Shown here piece by piece: positions 26,159 to 34,483 of a stretch of DNA of 36,883 nucleotides. Under the pieces are notes generated by a model. It was not told the DNA's origin. It searched no databases and saw nothing but the letters and a program-made list of their open reading frames with translations. Where the stretch lies: contig CABQNT010000022.1 in NCBI GenBank assembly GCA_902465605.1, positions 1 through 36,883 on the forward strand. The letters are read 5' to 3'. The position numbers were made by a program, and so were the translations under genes. Each line of letters starts with the position of its first letter. Position 1 is the first letter of the stretch. This stretch comes from Prevotella sp902465605. Its GTDB lineage: Bacteria > Bacteroidota > Bacteroidia > Bacteroidales > Bacteroidaceae.

Positions 26159-27550
26159 TTATTTTGCTCCAAATGCTCCAAAGAAGTTACTGGCTACGGA
26201 TGAAGAGAAATAATAATTTTGGTCATCAGTATTGCTTATCCATTTTACCCTCTTCATGCCAAAGAAAGCCAATCCGCTGGGAAAATTAGGCCTCACTGCC
26301 GAAAGTGCACCAGTGAGTTGAGGCGCGCCAGGCTGAAGATGAAAGTCCCATGCTGGGTTCCATTTCAAGGGAGCCCCATTGACAGGGTCATCGCTCTCAC
26401 AATTGATATTCATCTTATCGTTTTGAGCAAACTTAATAAATAATTTAGATAAATCCTCTGGAGCCTGACTGGTGAGATTGTTGTCATCCCAAACAATCAT
26501 CTTGAAGTCTTTGCCCTGTTGCTTTACTCCTGTATTTGTGGATGCAAAGAAATAATTGGGAGAAAGCACACTGTTTTCGATATCAGCTCCATTCTTACTG
26601 GGTTGACGGATTCCATAGCGGTTGTCAACCAGTAAATTATTCACAAAAACGGGCGCAATAGCTTTCTCAATCCATACATTTCCACCTTTCTTATTCTTCG
26701 TTCGGCGCCATCCACAGTCAATAGCTGTATTGTTGTAGATGACAAGCTTCGATGCAAAGTTCTTCTCCACACCCGACCCTGAAAGTTTAAACGCATTGGT
26801 ACAGGCATTATATATCAGGTTGTAGGCTATGTCGAGTATGCATCCCGATTTCACATTGATAGCTTCACCGCCATCACTCTCGTTACCACTATCGGCAAAC
26901 ACGGAACCATAAATAATTCCATTACCACCTGTGAAATAAGTTTGGTCATTGTAATTGTCATGGAAGAAACAGTTAACGACAGCAAAACGACCTTTGGTAT
27001 TGCAGAAATGAAAAGCAGGAACCCCGCCATCAATGGTGGTCTTGAACAATTTGTTTTGAAAAGAAAGGGAACTTTCCGTTGGAGTAGCACCAGCATGAGC
27101 TATCTCTGTATGGCTTAACACCACCTCTTCACAATCGTATCCACAGATGATACCACCCCAGTCGTTGGGCTTGCCTGTGTCCGAGCTGATAACTACTGGC
27201 TTCTCTTTCGTGCCCATAGCGTAAAGGTTTCCTAATGCCACAATCTCTATAGGATGATCTTCCAAGGGCTTAGAGCTGACCGTGACCTTCACCCCAGGCT
27301 CGATATAGAGGGAAGCACCGGCAGGAATCTTGAACGAAGAGGTGAGTGTAGTGTCATGTGACCAAACAATAGAGCCTGTGGGATAAGAAGCTATGCCCGT
27401 CTTTACTGTATTTGCGTCACCTGTATTGATGGTTATGGTATCGGTTTTGGCAGCGTAATCGTATGGATTAATGTTTTCATTCTCACACGAACTCATGCCT
27501 CCCATAAGGGTTACAGCTAATATGCTTACAAAAAAATTAAATCTCTTCAT
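26159..27550 (-). CDS. Beta-helix surface lipoprotein, partner of a TonB-dependent receptor
   Basis: This 463-aa protein has a lipoprotein signal peptide with the modified Cys at residue 22 (GGMSSC), followed by acidic residues (ENEN) that favour surface export in Bacteroidota. The body has a right-handed beta-helix pattern (about 75-330): PAGASLYIEPGVKV, NDWGGIICG, ILDIAYNLIYN. The C-terminal part (AFFGMKRVKWISNTDD) resembles lipoproteins encoded beside Oar-like TonB receptors. It begins 24 bp after the receptor stop. It probably binds substrate at the cell surface in place of a SusD protein. The ligand cannot be inferred. Confidence 0.8.
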   Translation of the reverse strand: MKRFNFFVSILAVTLMGGMSSCENENINPYDYAAKTDTITINTGDANTVKTGIASYPTGSIVWSHDTTLTSSFKIPAGASLYIEPGVKVTVSSKPLEDHPIEIVALGNLYAMGTKEKPVVISSDTGKPNDWGGIICGYDCEEVVLSHTEIAHAGATPTESSLSFQNKLFKTTIDGGVPAFHFCNTKGRFAVVNCFFHDNYNDQTYFTGGNGIIYGSVFADSGNESDGGEAINVKSGCILDIAYNLIYNACTNAFKLSGSGVEKNFASKLVIYNNTAIDCGWRRTKNKKGGNVWIEKAIAPVFVNNLLVDNRYGIRQPSKNGADIENSVLSPNYFFASTNTGVKQQGKDFKMIVWDDNNLTSQAPEDLSKLFIKFAQNDKMNINCESDDPVNGAPLKWNPAWDFHLQPGAPQLTGALSAVRPNFPSGLAFFGMKRVKWISNTDDQNYYFSSSVASNFFGAFGAK

Positions 27551-27574
27551 ATTGAATTTTACAAAAGTTGATAA

Positions 27575-30349
27575 TTACAAATTTACTCTCACTCCAACCA
27601 GAAATGTGCGTCCATACTTGTAGGTTCCTACAATGGTACGGTCGTTGGGTTGTCCTGGTATCTTGGTATTAAACTCATTAACGGTTTTTAGGTATCTTTC
27701 GCGCTTGGAGTTGAGCAGGTTATTGGCTTTAACAAATAAGGATATGCCATTATTGAAACGCTTCTCAGCACTCAGGTCAAGCGAAAAGAGGTGCTTCTCC
27801 CACTCGTCAGAATCAAAATATGGAGATACTAATACTAGTTGTGTCCCAGTATAGGCTGCTGCCAATTGTCCATTCCACCCATGTTGCGTATCTTTATAAA
27901 GCAAGGATAAATTAGCGGTATGTGGTGCCTGATTGATAAGTGGCCTCGTTTGGTCAACATTCTCTACTTGATTCTTTGCAGTATAGCGTTTCTTTGTCGT
28001 GGTGATGGCTGAATGCGTATAAGTATAGTTGGCCTTGAATCCAAAGTGGCGGATATACTTCACCACATCAAGCTCTATACCATAGTTTCTAGCGTTACCA
28101 AGGTTTTGAGGCATATAGTAGCTGGCGTTACCCTGACGCTGGTCTACATCGAAAGTTGTCTCAATCGGGTCTTTGAGATACTTATAAAAAACACCCAAAA
28201 GCACCTGTTCATCTTGCGATGGTAACCACTCCCAACGCAGGTCGAGATTGTCTATACGTGCACATTTTAATAACGGATTACCCTTCTCTGTGTAGTCCTC
28301 ACCACCCACCTGATAAGGCACAAGCTCATAGAATCCTGGGCGGTTGATGCTTTTGTAATAACTGAAACGAAGATTCATCTTGTCCTTAAATGTCCAGCGA
28401 AATGAAACAGACGGCAGATAATCCCAATACGACTGTTCACCAAGAGAACCCGTTGTCTCAAAACGTTGCAGCATTGTGTATAGTTGGTTGGTATGCTCGG
28501 CACGAAATCCAGCTACCAGTTCATAGATTGGTGAAGTAAGTGTTACCATACCGTAGATAACACCTATTCGTTCTTTAGAGTCGTAATTGAGTTGTGAGGC
28601 TTGCGAACGAGGTGTTTTGAGTGTCCAGTCAATTCCATGAAACGCATCAATATCATTAGAAGGCAGCAGGATACCATTATCTGAGGGTACAGATATGTAT
28701 GAGTAATATCGATTGTTACGCTTCTTGTTGCGATACATAGCACCTGTTTTCCACACCGCTTTCAGTCCTTCTTTGAAAGGAGTCGCCCAGGAAAGATTGA
28801 CATAGCCCGTCCAATCCTTATCGTCGTTATGCTGAAAACGACGCTCCTGTGATGCTGGGAATATCTTAGTGACCTTGCTTTCTGTCACGGTGTTCTTGAT
28901 AGCTGTATAGATACGGTCAGGATCTTTCTCTCTGGCATCGGCGAAAAGTCCAGCCCAATCTACCGTGAGGTTACGCGTGAAATGATGCGTTCCTTTGATA
29001 TTGGATGCAAAGATATTCTGTGTTTGTGTCATGGTACGCATCTCATCCGCACGTGTCCAGTTACCGTTTGCGAGGTCAAAGTCGTAGTCGGTCGTGATAC
29101 CCATGCTGTAGCGTGTATTGTCCGCTTGACGACGCACGTACATATTATACCACTCTATCTTGTGATTGTCAAGTGTGATGTCAATCTTTCCATGCACACC
29201 CAGGTTAAGATCATGGATGGAATAGAGTCTTTTCTTGATGGAACTGATATAAGCAGCTTCCTCACCGTTAGCCATCACCTCCTTATTAAGCTCACGTTCA
29301 GTACCACGATACGTATTCTGCAGGTTGGTAGCAAATATCATGCCAAGCTTCTTATCCCAAAAACGATTGCCGATAGAGATGCCTGCATGGACATTGGGCA
29401 TTGGTACTTTGTGGCGTGAAAGCTGAGTTCCACCATTCTTAAAGTCGGCATTGGTCGCATCGTATGTACTTCCATAATGCTCGTAGGGCGCTGTAGAGGT
29501 AGTATTTCCACGCTTAGCACTTAAAAAATCGTAACTGATTTGTCCGAATGGAGATTGTGTTTTATCGCCTTGCCAAAAGAAATCGCTTGCCCCTGTTGCT
29601 ACATTCGCTTGAAGTCTGAAACTGCCTGGAGCATCTTTCATGTTCATATCAACCACACCACCCGCAGCATCGCCTTCCATATCGGCAGTGAGTGACTTAG
29701 AAACAATAATCCTGTCCATCAAATCTGAAGGGAAGATATTCAAGGGAATATAGCGATTTTTGTCATCGGGACTGGGTATTTTCACGCCGTTAACCAAGGT
29801 ATAATTGTACCTTTTGTCCATTCCTCTTAGTATGGCATACGAGGCTTCACCCGACGCATCGTGCTGCATCGTTACGCCAGAGACACGTTGCAGCACTGTT
29901 GCCACATTGACATCGGGTGACACCTGAATGGCTTGCGCACTCATCACATTGAGTACTTGCGACGAATTTTTCACCATCGCATAAGCACTTACGTCAGTGT
30001 CTTTTGTACGAAATCCCTTGACAACCACCTCTTTTAGTTCCTGTAGTTCGGGTTCCAGCTCCAGATGGACGAACTTTCCTGCGGACATATCCACCTGAAC
30101 CTCCTTGGATTGATAACCAATATAGCTGGCTATCAACGTAATGTAGCCTTCATTGGGTAGATCTTTCAATACGAAAGAACCGTCCAAGCCTGTAGAGGTG
30201 GCATGATGTTTCTCACCTTTCACTTGAACTACGGTACCAATAAGCGTCTCACCCGTTAACTTATCTTTCACTATACCAGTCAAAGAATCAGCAAGACAGA
30301 CAGGAATGATGCCTAAAATCAGTACTGTCGTTAATACAATTTTTTTCAT
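27575..30349 (-). CDS. TonB-dependent outer-membrane receptor with CarboxypepD_reg-like N-terminal domain
   Basis: This 924-aa outer-membrane transporter has a signal peptide (about residues 1-20), a carboxypeptidase-regulatory-like domain (about 22-105, SLTGIVKDKLTGETLIGT), a plug (about 125-235, VATVLQRVSGVTMQHD) and a 22-strand-type barrel ending in an aromatic/hydrophobic strand (GRTFLVGVRVNL). It uses proton-motive force through TonB-ExbBD to import a ligand. It lacks a SusD partner. Instead it leads an operon with a beta-helix lipoprotein and a phosphatase, a set that suggests uptake of a phosphorylated compound or phosphate. The barrel is of the Oar/FecA-like rather than the SusC-length type. 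Confidence 0.92.
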   Translation of the reverse strand: MKKIVLTTVLILGIIPVCLADSLTGIVKDKLTGETLIGTVVQVKGEKHHATSTGLDGSFVLKDLPNEGYITLIASYIGYQSKEVQVDMSAGKFVHLELEPELQELKEVVVKGFRTKDTDVSAYAMVKNSSQVLNVMSAQAIQVSPDVNVATVLQRVSGVTMQHDASGEASYAILRGMDKRYNYTLVNGVKIPSPDDKNRYIPLNIFPSDLMDRIIVSKSLTADMEGDAAGGVVDMNMKDAPGSFRLQANVATGASDFFWQGDKTQSPFGQISYDFLSAKRGNTTSTAPYEHYGSTYDATNADFKNGGTQLSRHKVPMPNVHAGISIGNRFWDKKLGMIFATNLQNTYRGTERELNKEVMANGEEAAYISSIKKRLYSIHDLNLGVHGKIDITLDNHKIEWYNMYVRRQADNTRYSMGITTDYDFDLANGNWTRADEMRTMTQTQNIFASNIKGTHHFTRNLTVDWAGLFADAREKDPDRIYTAIKNTVTESKVTKIFPASQERRFQHNDDKDWTGYVNLSWATPFKEGLKAVWKTGAMYRNKKRNNRYYSYISVPSDNGILLPSNDIDAFHGIDWTLKTPRSQASQLNYDSKERIGVIYGMVTLTSPIYELVAGFRAEHTNQLYTMLQRFETTGSLGEQSYWDYLPSVSFRWTFKDKMNLRFSYYKSINRPGFYELVPYQVGGEDYTEKGNPLLKCARIDNLDLRWEWLPSQDEQVLLGVFYKYLKDPIETTFDVDQRQGNASYYMPQNLGNARNYGIELDVVKYIRHFGFKANYTYTHSAITTTKKRYTAKNQVENVDQTRPLINQAPHTANLSLLYKDTQHGWNGQLAAAYTGTQLVLVSPYFDSDEWEKHLFSLDLSAEKRFNNGISLFVKANNLLNSKRERYLKTVNEFNTKIPGQPNDRTIVGTYKYGRTFLVGVRVNL

Positions 30350-30377
30350 AAAATTAGCTTGTTCACTTTTACGAGTG

Positions 30378-30385
30378 CAAAATTA
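30378..30385 (-). promoter_or_regulatory. Putative -7 box of the TonB-receptor operon
   Basis: TAATTTTG on the minus strand fits TAnnTTTG, about 29 nt upstream of the receptor ATG. No good TTG lies 19-20 nt further up, so an activator may be needed. Confidence 0.5.
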
Positions 30386-30431
30386 GGACATAGATGTTAC
30401 AATCATGTAAAATAGATATTTCATCAACATG

Positions 30432-30497
30432 AAAAAGAAAAGCGGGATATTTTCATCTATCTCGCTTAAAAAAGAAACAATATCGTCCAACGATATT
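30432..30497 (-). terminator. Tandem terminators after priA
   Basis: In minus-strand order, the first hairpin pairs AATATCGT with ACGATATT (30479-30497) and is followed by T6 (30468-30473). It overlaps the priA stop codon. A second hairpin (30441-30449 with 30458-30466, one wobble pair) is followed by a T-rich stretch (30432-30440). They separate priA from the TonB-receptor operon. Confidence 0.7.
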
Positions 30498-32773
30498 TAC
30501 ATGGGGTCGACATCGTAGTACACTTGCAGGGCGGCATATCGCTTGTCCTGTAACAGTTGTTGCTGCACGGTACGCAAGTAAAGGCGCACCGCCTTCTGGT
30601 CGATACCGTTCTCCAGCTTGATGACAATCTTGCGGATATGCAGGTTTTTCACACGCGCTATCGAAGGTTTGTCTGGACCTAAAATACGCTCACCCAATCC
30701 CTGTCTGAGCCTGCTGCCCATCTCTATGCCGGCCGTTTCTACCACATCGTCGTGACGGTGACGTAAAAAAACGTAAACTAACCGATGGAAGGGCGGATAA
30801 GAAAACAATCTCCGTTCTTCCAACAGTGCCTCATAAAATCCTTGATAGTCATTTTCCACCACCTGCCTGATGATGGGCAGGTCCTTGTTTTTGGTCTGTA
30901 AGAACACTTTCCCCCGCTGTCCTTTGCGCCCAGCCCGGCCGCTTACCTGCGCCATCATCATAAAGGCGTGTTCGTAAGCGCGAAAGTCTGGATAGTTCAG
31001 CATGGCGTCGGCGTTGAGTATTCCCACCACACTAACCCGGTCGAAGTCAAGTCCTTTGCTCACCATCTGTGTGCCGATGAGCAGATTGGTGCGACCGGAA
31101 GAGAAGTCATCGATAATTCTTCCGTAGGCATTGCGGGTGCGCGTGGTGTCCAAGTCCATGCGGGCGACACGGGCATCGGGGAACAATTGCCCCACATACT
31201 CCTCCACTTTCTCCGTTCCAAAGCCACGACCACGCAGGTCGGTGCCGCCACATGCGGGACAAACCGTGGGTATACGGTAGGTGTAACCACAATAATGGCA
31301 GGTCAACAAGTTCATACTTTTGTGCATGGTGAGCGACACATCGCAGTTGGTACACTTGGGAACCCAACCGCAAGTGCGGCACTCTATCATCGGCGCGAAG
31401 CCGCGTCGGTTCTGAAACAGTATCACCTGCTGTCCGCTCTTCAACGCTTCATTCACGGCAGCGATGAGCGGTGGCGAGAAAGGACCCGTCATCATCTTGC
31501 GTCGTTGCAGATCCTTCGTGTCCACTACCCTAATCTCTGGCAGTTGAATGTCCTTGTACCGCGAGGTCAAGGTCACCAATCCATACTTGCCCCGGCAGGC
31601 GTTATAATAGCTTTCCACCGACGGTGTGGCCGTCCCCAGCAAGGTCTTCGCGCCATACATCCTCGCCAACACGATGGCTACCGACCGTGCATGATAGCGT
31701 GGCGAGGGGTCTTGTTGCTTGAAAGAGGTTTCGTGTTCTTCGTCAATGATGACCAACCCGAGCCGCTGAAAGGGCAGAAACACGGCACTGCGTGCACCCA
31801 ATACCACCTCGTATGGATGGTGCGAAAGCTGTTTTTTCCATATTTCAACACGTTCGGCATCACTATATTTAGAATGGTAGATGCCCAGTTTGTTGCCAAA
31901 CACATGTCTTAGCCTACTGGTAATTTGCACCGTGAGGGCTATCTCTGGCAACAGATACAGCACCTGTTTCTTTTCTTCGAGTGCCTTTTTAATAAGGTGT
32001 ATGTAGATTTCTGTTTTGCCACTGGAGGTTACGCCATGCAGCAAAACCACGTTTTTCTTGAGAAATTGAAAAACAATTTGGTTGTACGCTTCTTGTTGAG
32101 CCTCATTCAAACGCTTTACATTTTCAAGATGTTCCTCCCCATGATCATTGAGTCGTCCCACCTCCCGCTCGTAGGTGAACAGTATTTTCCGCTCTACCAG
32201 ACTCTTGATGACGGCATACGAACAGCGCGACACGTTCATCAACTCCTCCCGGGTGATGTCCACCACCGGCTCCGCCGTCTGCGTTCCTTCTATCGTTTCC
32301 CAGTGTGAGATGCGCAAGAAGTGCATGAGAGTCTCTCGCTGGTTGCGTGCTCGCTTCAACAGGTCAAGGGCCACGTTCAGCGATTGTTCGTTGCGCAGCG
32401 GCTCGCACAGGTCGATATACGTCTCCGTACGAGGCTTATAGTTCTCCTCCACCTTCAGTCCGGCGGGCAAAGCGGCATTGTACACGTCGCCGAGCGGGGC
32501 CATGTAGTACCCCGACAGCCACTGCCACAGCTGGTATTGTTGCTCCAGAAGCATGGGTTGATCATCAATCACGTCAACGATGTCTTTAACGTTAAAGGCG
32601 GGGTTGTCCTGATGCGCCCTCACCACAATGGCGGTATGCACCTTCGAGGCACCAAACGTCACGGCCACGCGCACGCCAAACCGCACCCGCTCGGCTAAGT
32701 TGTGAGGAACCGAGTAGGTGAACGTGCCTTCCAAAGGCAGCGGAACAATGACATCTACATACTTCATGAGCAT
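30497..32773 (-). CDS. priA: Primosomal protein N' (replication restart helicase PriA)
   Basis: This 758-aa helicase binds stalled forks and loads the replication machinery. The N-terminal DNA-binding domain begins KYVDVIVPLPLEGTFTYSV. The helicase core has Walker A HGVTSSGKTEIY (about residue 250) and the DEEH box VIIDEEHETSF (about 343). The zinc-binding region has paired cysteines (ECRTCGWVPKCTNC, LTCHYCGY, VCPACGG, about 465-510). The C-terminal helicase domain includes QVSGRAGRKGQRG. A promoter at 32778-32807 would start transcription near 32771, so the second ATG (32767, MKYVDV) may be the real start. Confidence 0.95.
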   Translation of the reverse strand: MLMKYVDVIVPLPLEGTFTYSVPHNLAERVRFGVRVAVTFGASKVHTAIVVRAHQDNPAFNVKDIVDVIDDQPMLLEQQYQLWQWLSGYYMAPLGDVYNAALPAGLKVEENYKPRTETYIDLCEPLRNEQSLNVALDLLKRARNQRETLMHFLRISHWETIEGTQTAEPVVDITREELMNVSRCSYAVIKSLVERKILFTYEREVGRLNDHGEEHLENVKRLNEAQQEAYNQIVFQFLKKNVVLLHGVTSSGKTEIYIHLIKKALEEKKQVLYLLPEIALTVQITSRLRHVFGNKLGIYHSKYSDAERVEIWKKQLSHHPYEVVLGARSAVFLPFQRLGLVIIDEEHETSFKQQDPSPRYHARSVAIVLARMYGAKTLLGTATPSVESYYNACRGKYGLVTLTSRYKDIQLPEIRVVDTKDLQRRKMMTGPFSPPLIAAVNEALKSGQQVILFQNRRGFAPMIECRTCGWVPKCTNCDVSLTMHKSMNLLTCHYCGYTYRIPTVCPACGGTDLRGRGFGTEKVEEYVGQLFPDARVARMDLDTTRTRNAYGRIIDDFSSGRTNLLIGTQMVSKGLDFDRVSVVGILNADAMLNYPDFRAYEHAFMMMAQVSGRAGRKGQRGKVFLQTKNKDLPIIRQVVENDYQGFYEALLEERRLFSYPPFHRLVYVFLRHRHDDVVETAGIEMGSRLRQGLGERILGPDKPSIARVKNLHIRKIVIKLENGIDQKAVRLYLRTVQQQLLQDKRYAALQVYYDVDPM

Positions 32774-32777
32774 GCCA

Positions 32778-32807
32778 CAAAGTTAAGAAAAAGCACGGAA
32801 ACAACAA
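32778..32807 (-). promoter_or_regulatory. priA: priA promoter
   Basis: On the minus strand TTG (32805-32807), a 19-nt spacer and TAACTTTG (32778-32785) match the consensus. The start of transcription would fall almost on the first ATG, giving a near-leaderless message and favouring the ATG at 32767. Confidence 0.65.
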
Positions 32808-32879
32808 AAAGCCAGCGTTGCAACCTACGCCTCTTAAATGTAAAAAGATTGCTTGTTGACAAAACAGTCATTTGATTTG

Positions 32880-32954
32880 TTTTAACAACGAATTGGACAA
32901 ATGGAACGAATTCGATGGCTTGGTTCAATGAACGCAAGCGTTCACCGAATGAAA
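32880..32954 (-). repeat. Palindromic intergenic repeat, copy A left part (split by IS110)
   Basis: From TTTTAACAACGAAT to CCGAATGAAA this matches the reverse complement of copies B and C, including the core palindrome GAACGC-AA-GCGTTC. The rest of the copy continues at 34290 after the IS110-family element. Confidence 0.75.
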
Positions 32955-32991
32955 CTCTAAGTTTGCGACATGAAAAAAATAGGATTAAATC

Positions 32992-33024
32992 TTTTTGCTT
33001 ACTAAGGTTGGCTTATTACCTTTG
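32992..33024 (+). promoter_or_regulatory. Promoter of the IS110 bridge RNA and transposase
   Basis: TTTTTG (32992-32997), a 19-nt spacer and TACCTTTG (33017-33024) form an excellent consensus promoter inside the left end of the element. Transcription would start near 33030, about 15 nt before the first stem of the predicted bridge RNA. Confidence 0.75.
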
Positions 33025-33029
33025 TTGTT

Positions 33030-33185
33030 AAAAGGAGAGCCAGCCTGCAGGGAAGGGAAACTTTGAATGAAACGGGGCTTCAAGCCCATCATTTGCTTTA
33101 GTCCTCCCTGCACAGTTGCAAAGACCTGATAGAAAGTTAAGGCTTCGAGCCTATTTAGAGTTTTGAGTCCGTTGCAACTTTAGCC
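33030..33185 (+). ncRNA. Predicted IS110 bridge RNA with target and donor loops
   Basis: Two stem-loops with internal loops follow the promoter. Loop 1: outer stem 33046-33056 with 33103-33112 (10 bp, one bulged A), apical hairpin 33075-33087. Loop 2: outer stem AGTTGCAA (33114-33121) with TTGCAACT (33172-33179), apical hairpin 33140-33152. The internal-loop strands match the junctions as expected from IS621. GAATGAAAC (33065-33073) equals the left flank 32947-32955. ATTTGCTTT (33091-33099) is complementary to the right flank 34291-34299. ATAGAAAG (33129-33136) equals the right junction 34287-34294. TTAGAGTTT (33155-33163) is complementary to the left junction 32952-32960. RNA ends are estimates. 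Confidence 0.85.
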
Positions 33186-33206
33186 GGTTCCTGTAATTGC
33201 AAAGTT

Positions 33207-34256
33207 ATGAAGAAAATTTTTATTGGCATCGACTTCTCAAAAGAAAAGTTTGATGCGACCGTCATCAAGGCGGAAGATTTGAGCGAGATGCTGTCTGTAG
33301 GGCACCAAGAGTTTATCAACAAAGTTTCAGGCTATCGTAAGATGCTCCGTTGGGTGGACAGCCTATGCGGTGCCGACACATGTGAGGACTGGCTTTTCTG
33401 TGGCGAGAATACGGGCGGATACAGCCAGATGATGAGCGACTATCTGTATTCAAAAGGCTATGATCTTTGGATAGAGAATGCCTTGAGCATCAAACGTGCT
33501 TTCGCCATGAAACGCGGAAAGAGTGATAGGTCTGATTCGCTGATGATTGCCGAGTATGCCATGCGCTACCAGGACAAAGCCCGTCTATACGAGCCGTTGA
33601 GCCCGGCACTCTCACAGTTACGCGAGGTGTTCCTCTACCGTCACATGCTCGTCAGGCATAAATGCAGTTTTGAGGTTAGGCGCATTGAGAAGCGTCTTAC
33701 GCAACAGAAGTCATCCGCAAAGACGATGATATCGCAGAGTTCTCGACACATATTAACCGAACTTAAGCACGAGATTCAAAAGTGCGACCAGCGAATACAG
33801 GAGCTTGTACGCTCAGACGAGGAACTTAGCCGCATCTTCGGCATCATTACTTCCATGCCTGGTGTGGGAACGCTCAATGCGGTGTGTCTGATGGCCTTCA
33901 CCAACAACTTCACCAAGTTCGACTACAACGCCCGCAAGATAGCCTGCTACTACGGTGTGGCGCCCTTCGCCCGTGACTCTGGAACCAGTGTGCACTCGGC
34001 TCCAAAAGTAGGATATTTGGCTAACAAAATGATCAAGTCGCTACTCTCGCAGGCTGCTTTGGCTGCCGTGAACTTCTGTCCAGCTATGAGCATATATTAC
34101 CATCGGCTGTTAGACAAGGGAAAAATGCCAATGGTAGCGTTGAACAATGTCAAGAATAAGATGTTGACAATCATCACGGCAATGGTAAAAAACGAATGCA
34201 AGTATCAGCCAGAATATGTCTCTATCAATGCTCGAAGTGAAATGTTAAATAAATAG
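33207..34256 (+). CDS. IS110-family DEDD transposase (bridge-RNA-guided recombinase)
   Basis: This 349-aa recombinase has an N-terminal RuvC-like DEDD domain and a C-terminal Transposase_20 domain. The DEDD residues can be read as Asp9 (FIGIDFS), Glu67 (CGENTGG), Asp107 and Asp110 (GKSDRSD). A coiled-coil linker (about 140-208) follows. The C-terminal domain has SMPGVGTLNAVCLMAF and the Ser-rich motif RDSGTSVHSAP (about 256-266), which should hold the catalytic Ser (258 or 261). Known IS110 enzymes use a bridge RNA to pair donor and target DNA. Here the predicted RNA lies directly upstream in the same transcript. The frame is intact, so the element may still be active. Confidence 0.95.
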   Translation: MKKIFIGIDFSKEKFDATVIKAEDLSEMLSVGHQEFINKVSGYRKMLRWVDSLCGADTCEDWLFCGENTGGYSQMMSDYLYSKGYDLWIENALSIKRAFAMKRGKSDRSDSLMIAEYAMRYQDKARLYEPLSPALSQLREVFLYRHMLVRHKCSFEVRRIEKRLTQQKSSAKTMISQSSRHILTELKHEIQKCDQRIQELVRSDEELSRIFGIITSMPGVGTLNAVCLMAFTNNFTKFDYNARKIACYYGVAPFARDSGTSVHSAPKVGYLANKMIKSLLSQAALAAVNFCPAMSIYYHRLLDKGKMPMVALNNVKNKMLTIITAMVKNECKYQPEYVSINARSEMLNK

Positions 34257-34289
34257 TTAAAATCAAAAAAACAGGAGAATAATAACATA

Positions 34290-34413
34290 GAAAGCAAATT
34301 TGGCAAAGACACACAATACGTTTATGTCGGCAGTTTTGTTTAATTCGCAGAACGCTTGCGTTCATTGTCTTGTTTGGCTCATTTGTTTGATTTGTTTCAT
34401 TCGTTGTTCAACA
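34290..34413 (-). repeat. Palindromic intergenic repeat, copy A right part
   Basis: From GAAAGCAAAT to CATTCGTTGTTCAACAA this continues copy A after the IS110 element: GCAAAGACACACAA, CGGCAG, TTCGCAGAACGC-TT-GCGTTCATTGTCTTGTTTGG all align with the reverse complement of copies B and C. Confidence 0.75.
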
Positions 34414-34483
34414 ATATGACCAGTAGACAACAAAAACCCAGTGTTGCTGCAAAGATGTAGAAAGCAGCTGATAAACGTGAAAT

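Larger units (their letters stand above)
32951..34293 (+). mobile_element. IS110-family insertion sequence inserted in a palindromic repeat
   Basis: The element carries one DEDD transposase and a 5' non-coding segment with a promoter and bridge-RNA-like structure; there are no terminal inverted repeats and no long target duplication, as usual for IS110. Its ends are set by comparison with intact repeat copies B and C. The left repeat half ends in CCGAATGAAA (to 32954) and the right half resumes with GAAAGCAAAT (34290-34299). GAAA is common to both junctions (32951-32954 and 34290-34293) and probably contains the crossover core. The element plus one core is about 1.34 kb. The inferred empty site reads CCGAATGAAAGCAAATTTGG. 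Confidence 0.8.

Noticed and set aside
30968..31912. 314-aa frame on the plus strand inside priA
   Set aside because: It is antisense to a well-conserved priA and has no domain or start signals.
32962..34304. IS110 ends placed at TTTGC (left) and GCAAAG (right)
   Set aside because: This first alignment with the repeat gave weak agreement with the RNA loops. Placing both junctions at GAAA makes all four guides match by 8-9 nt.
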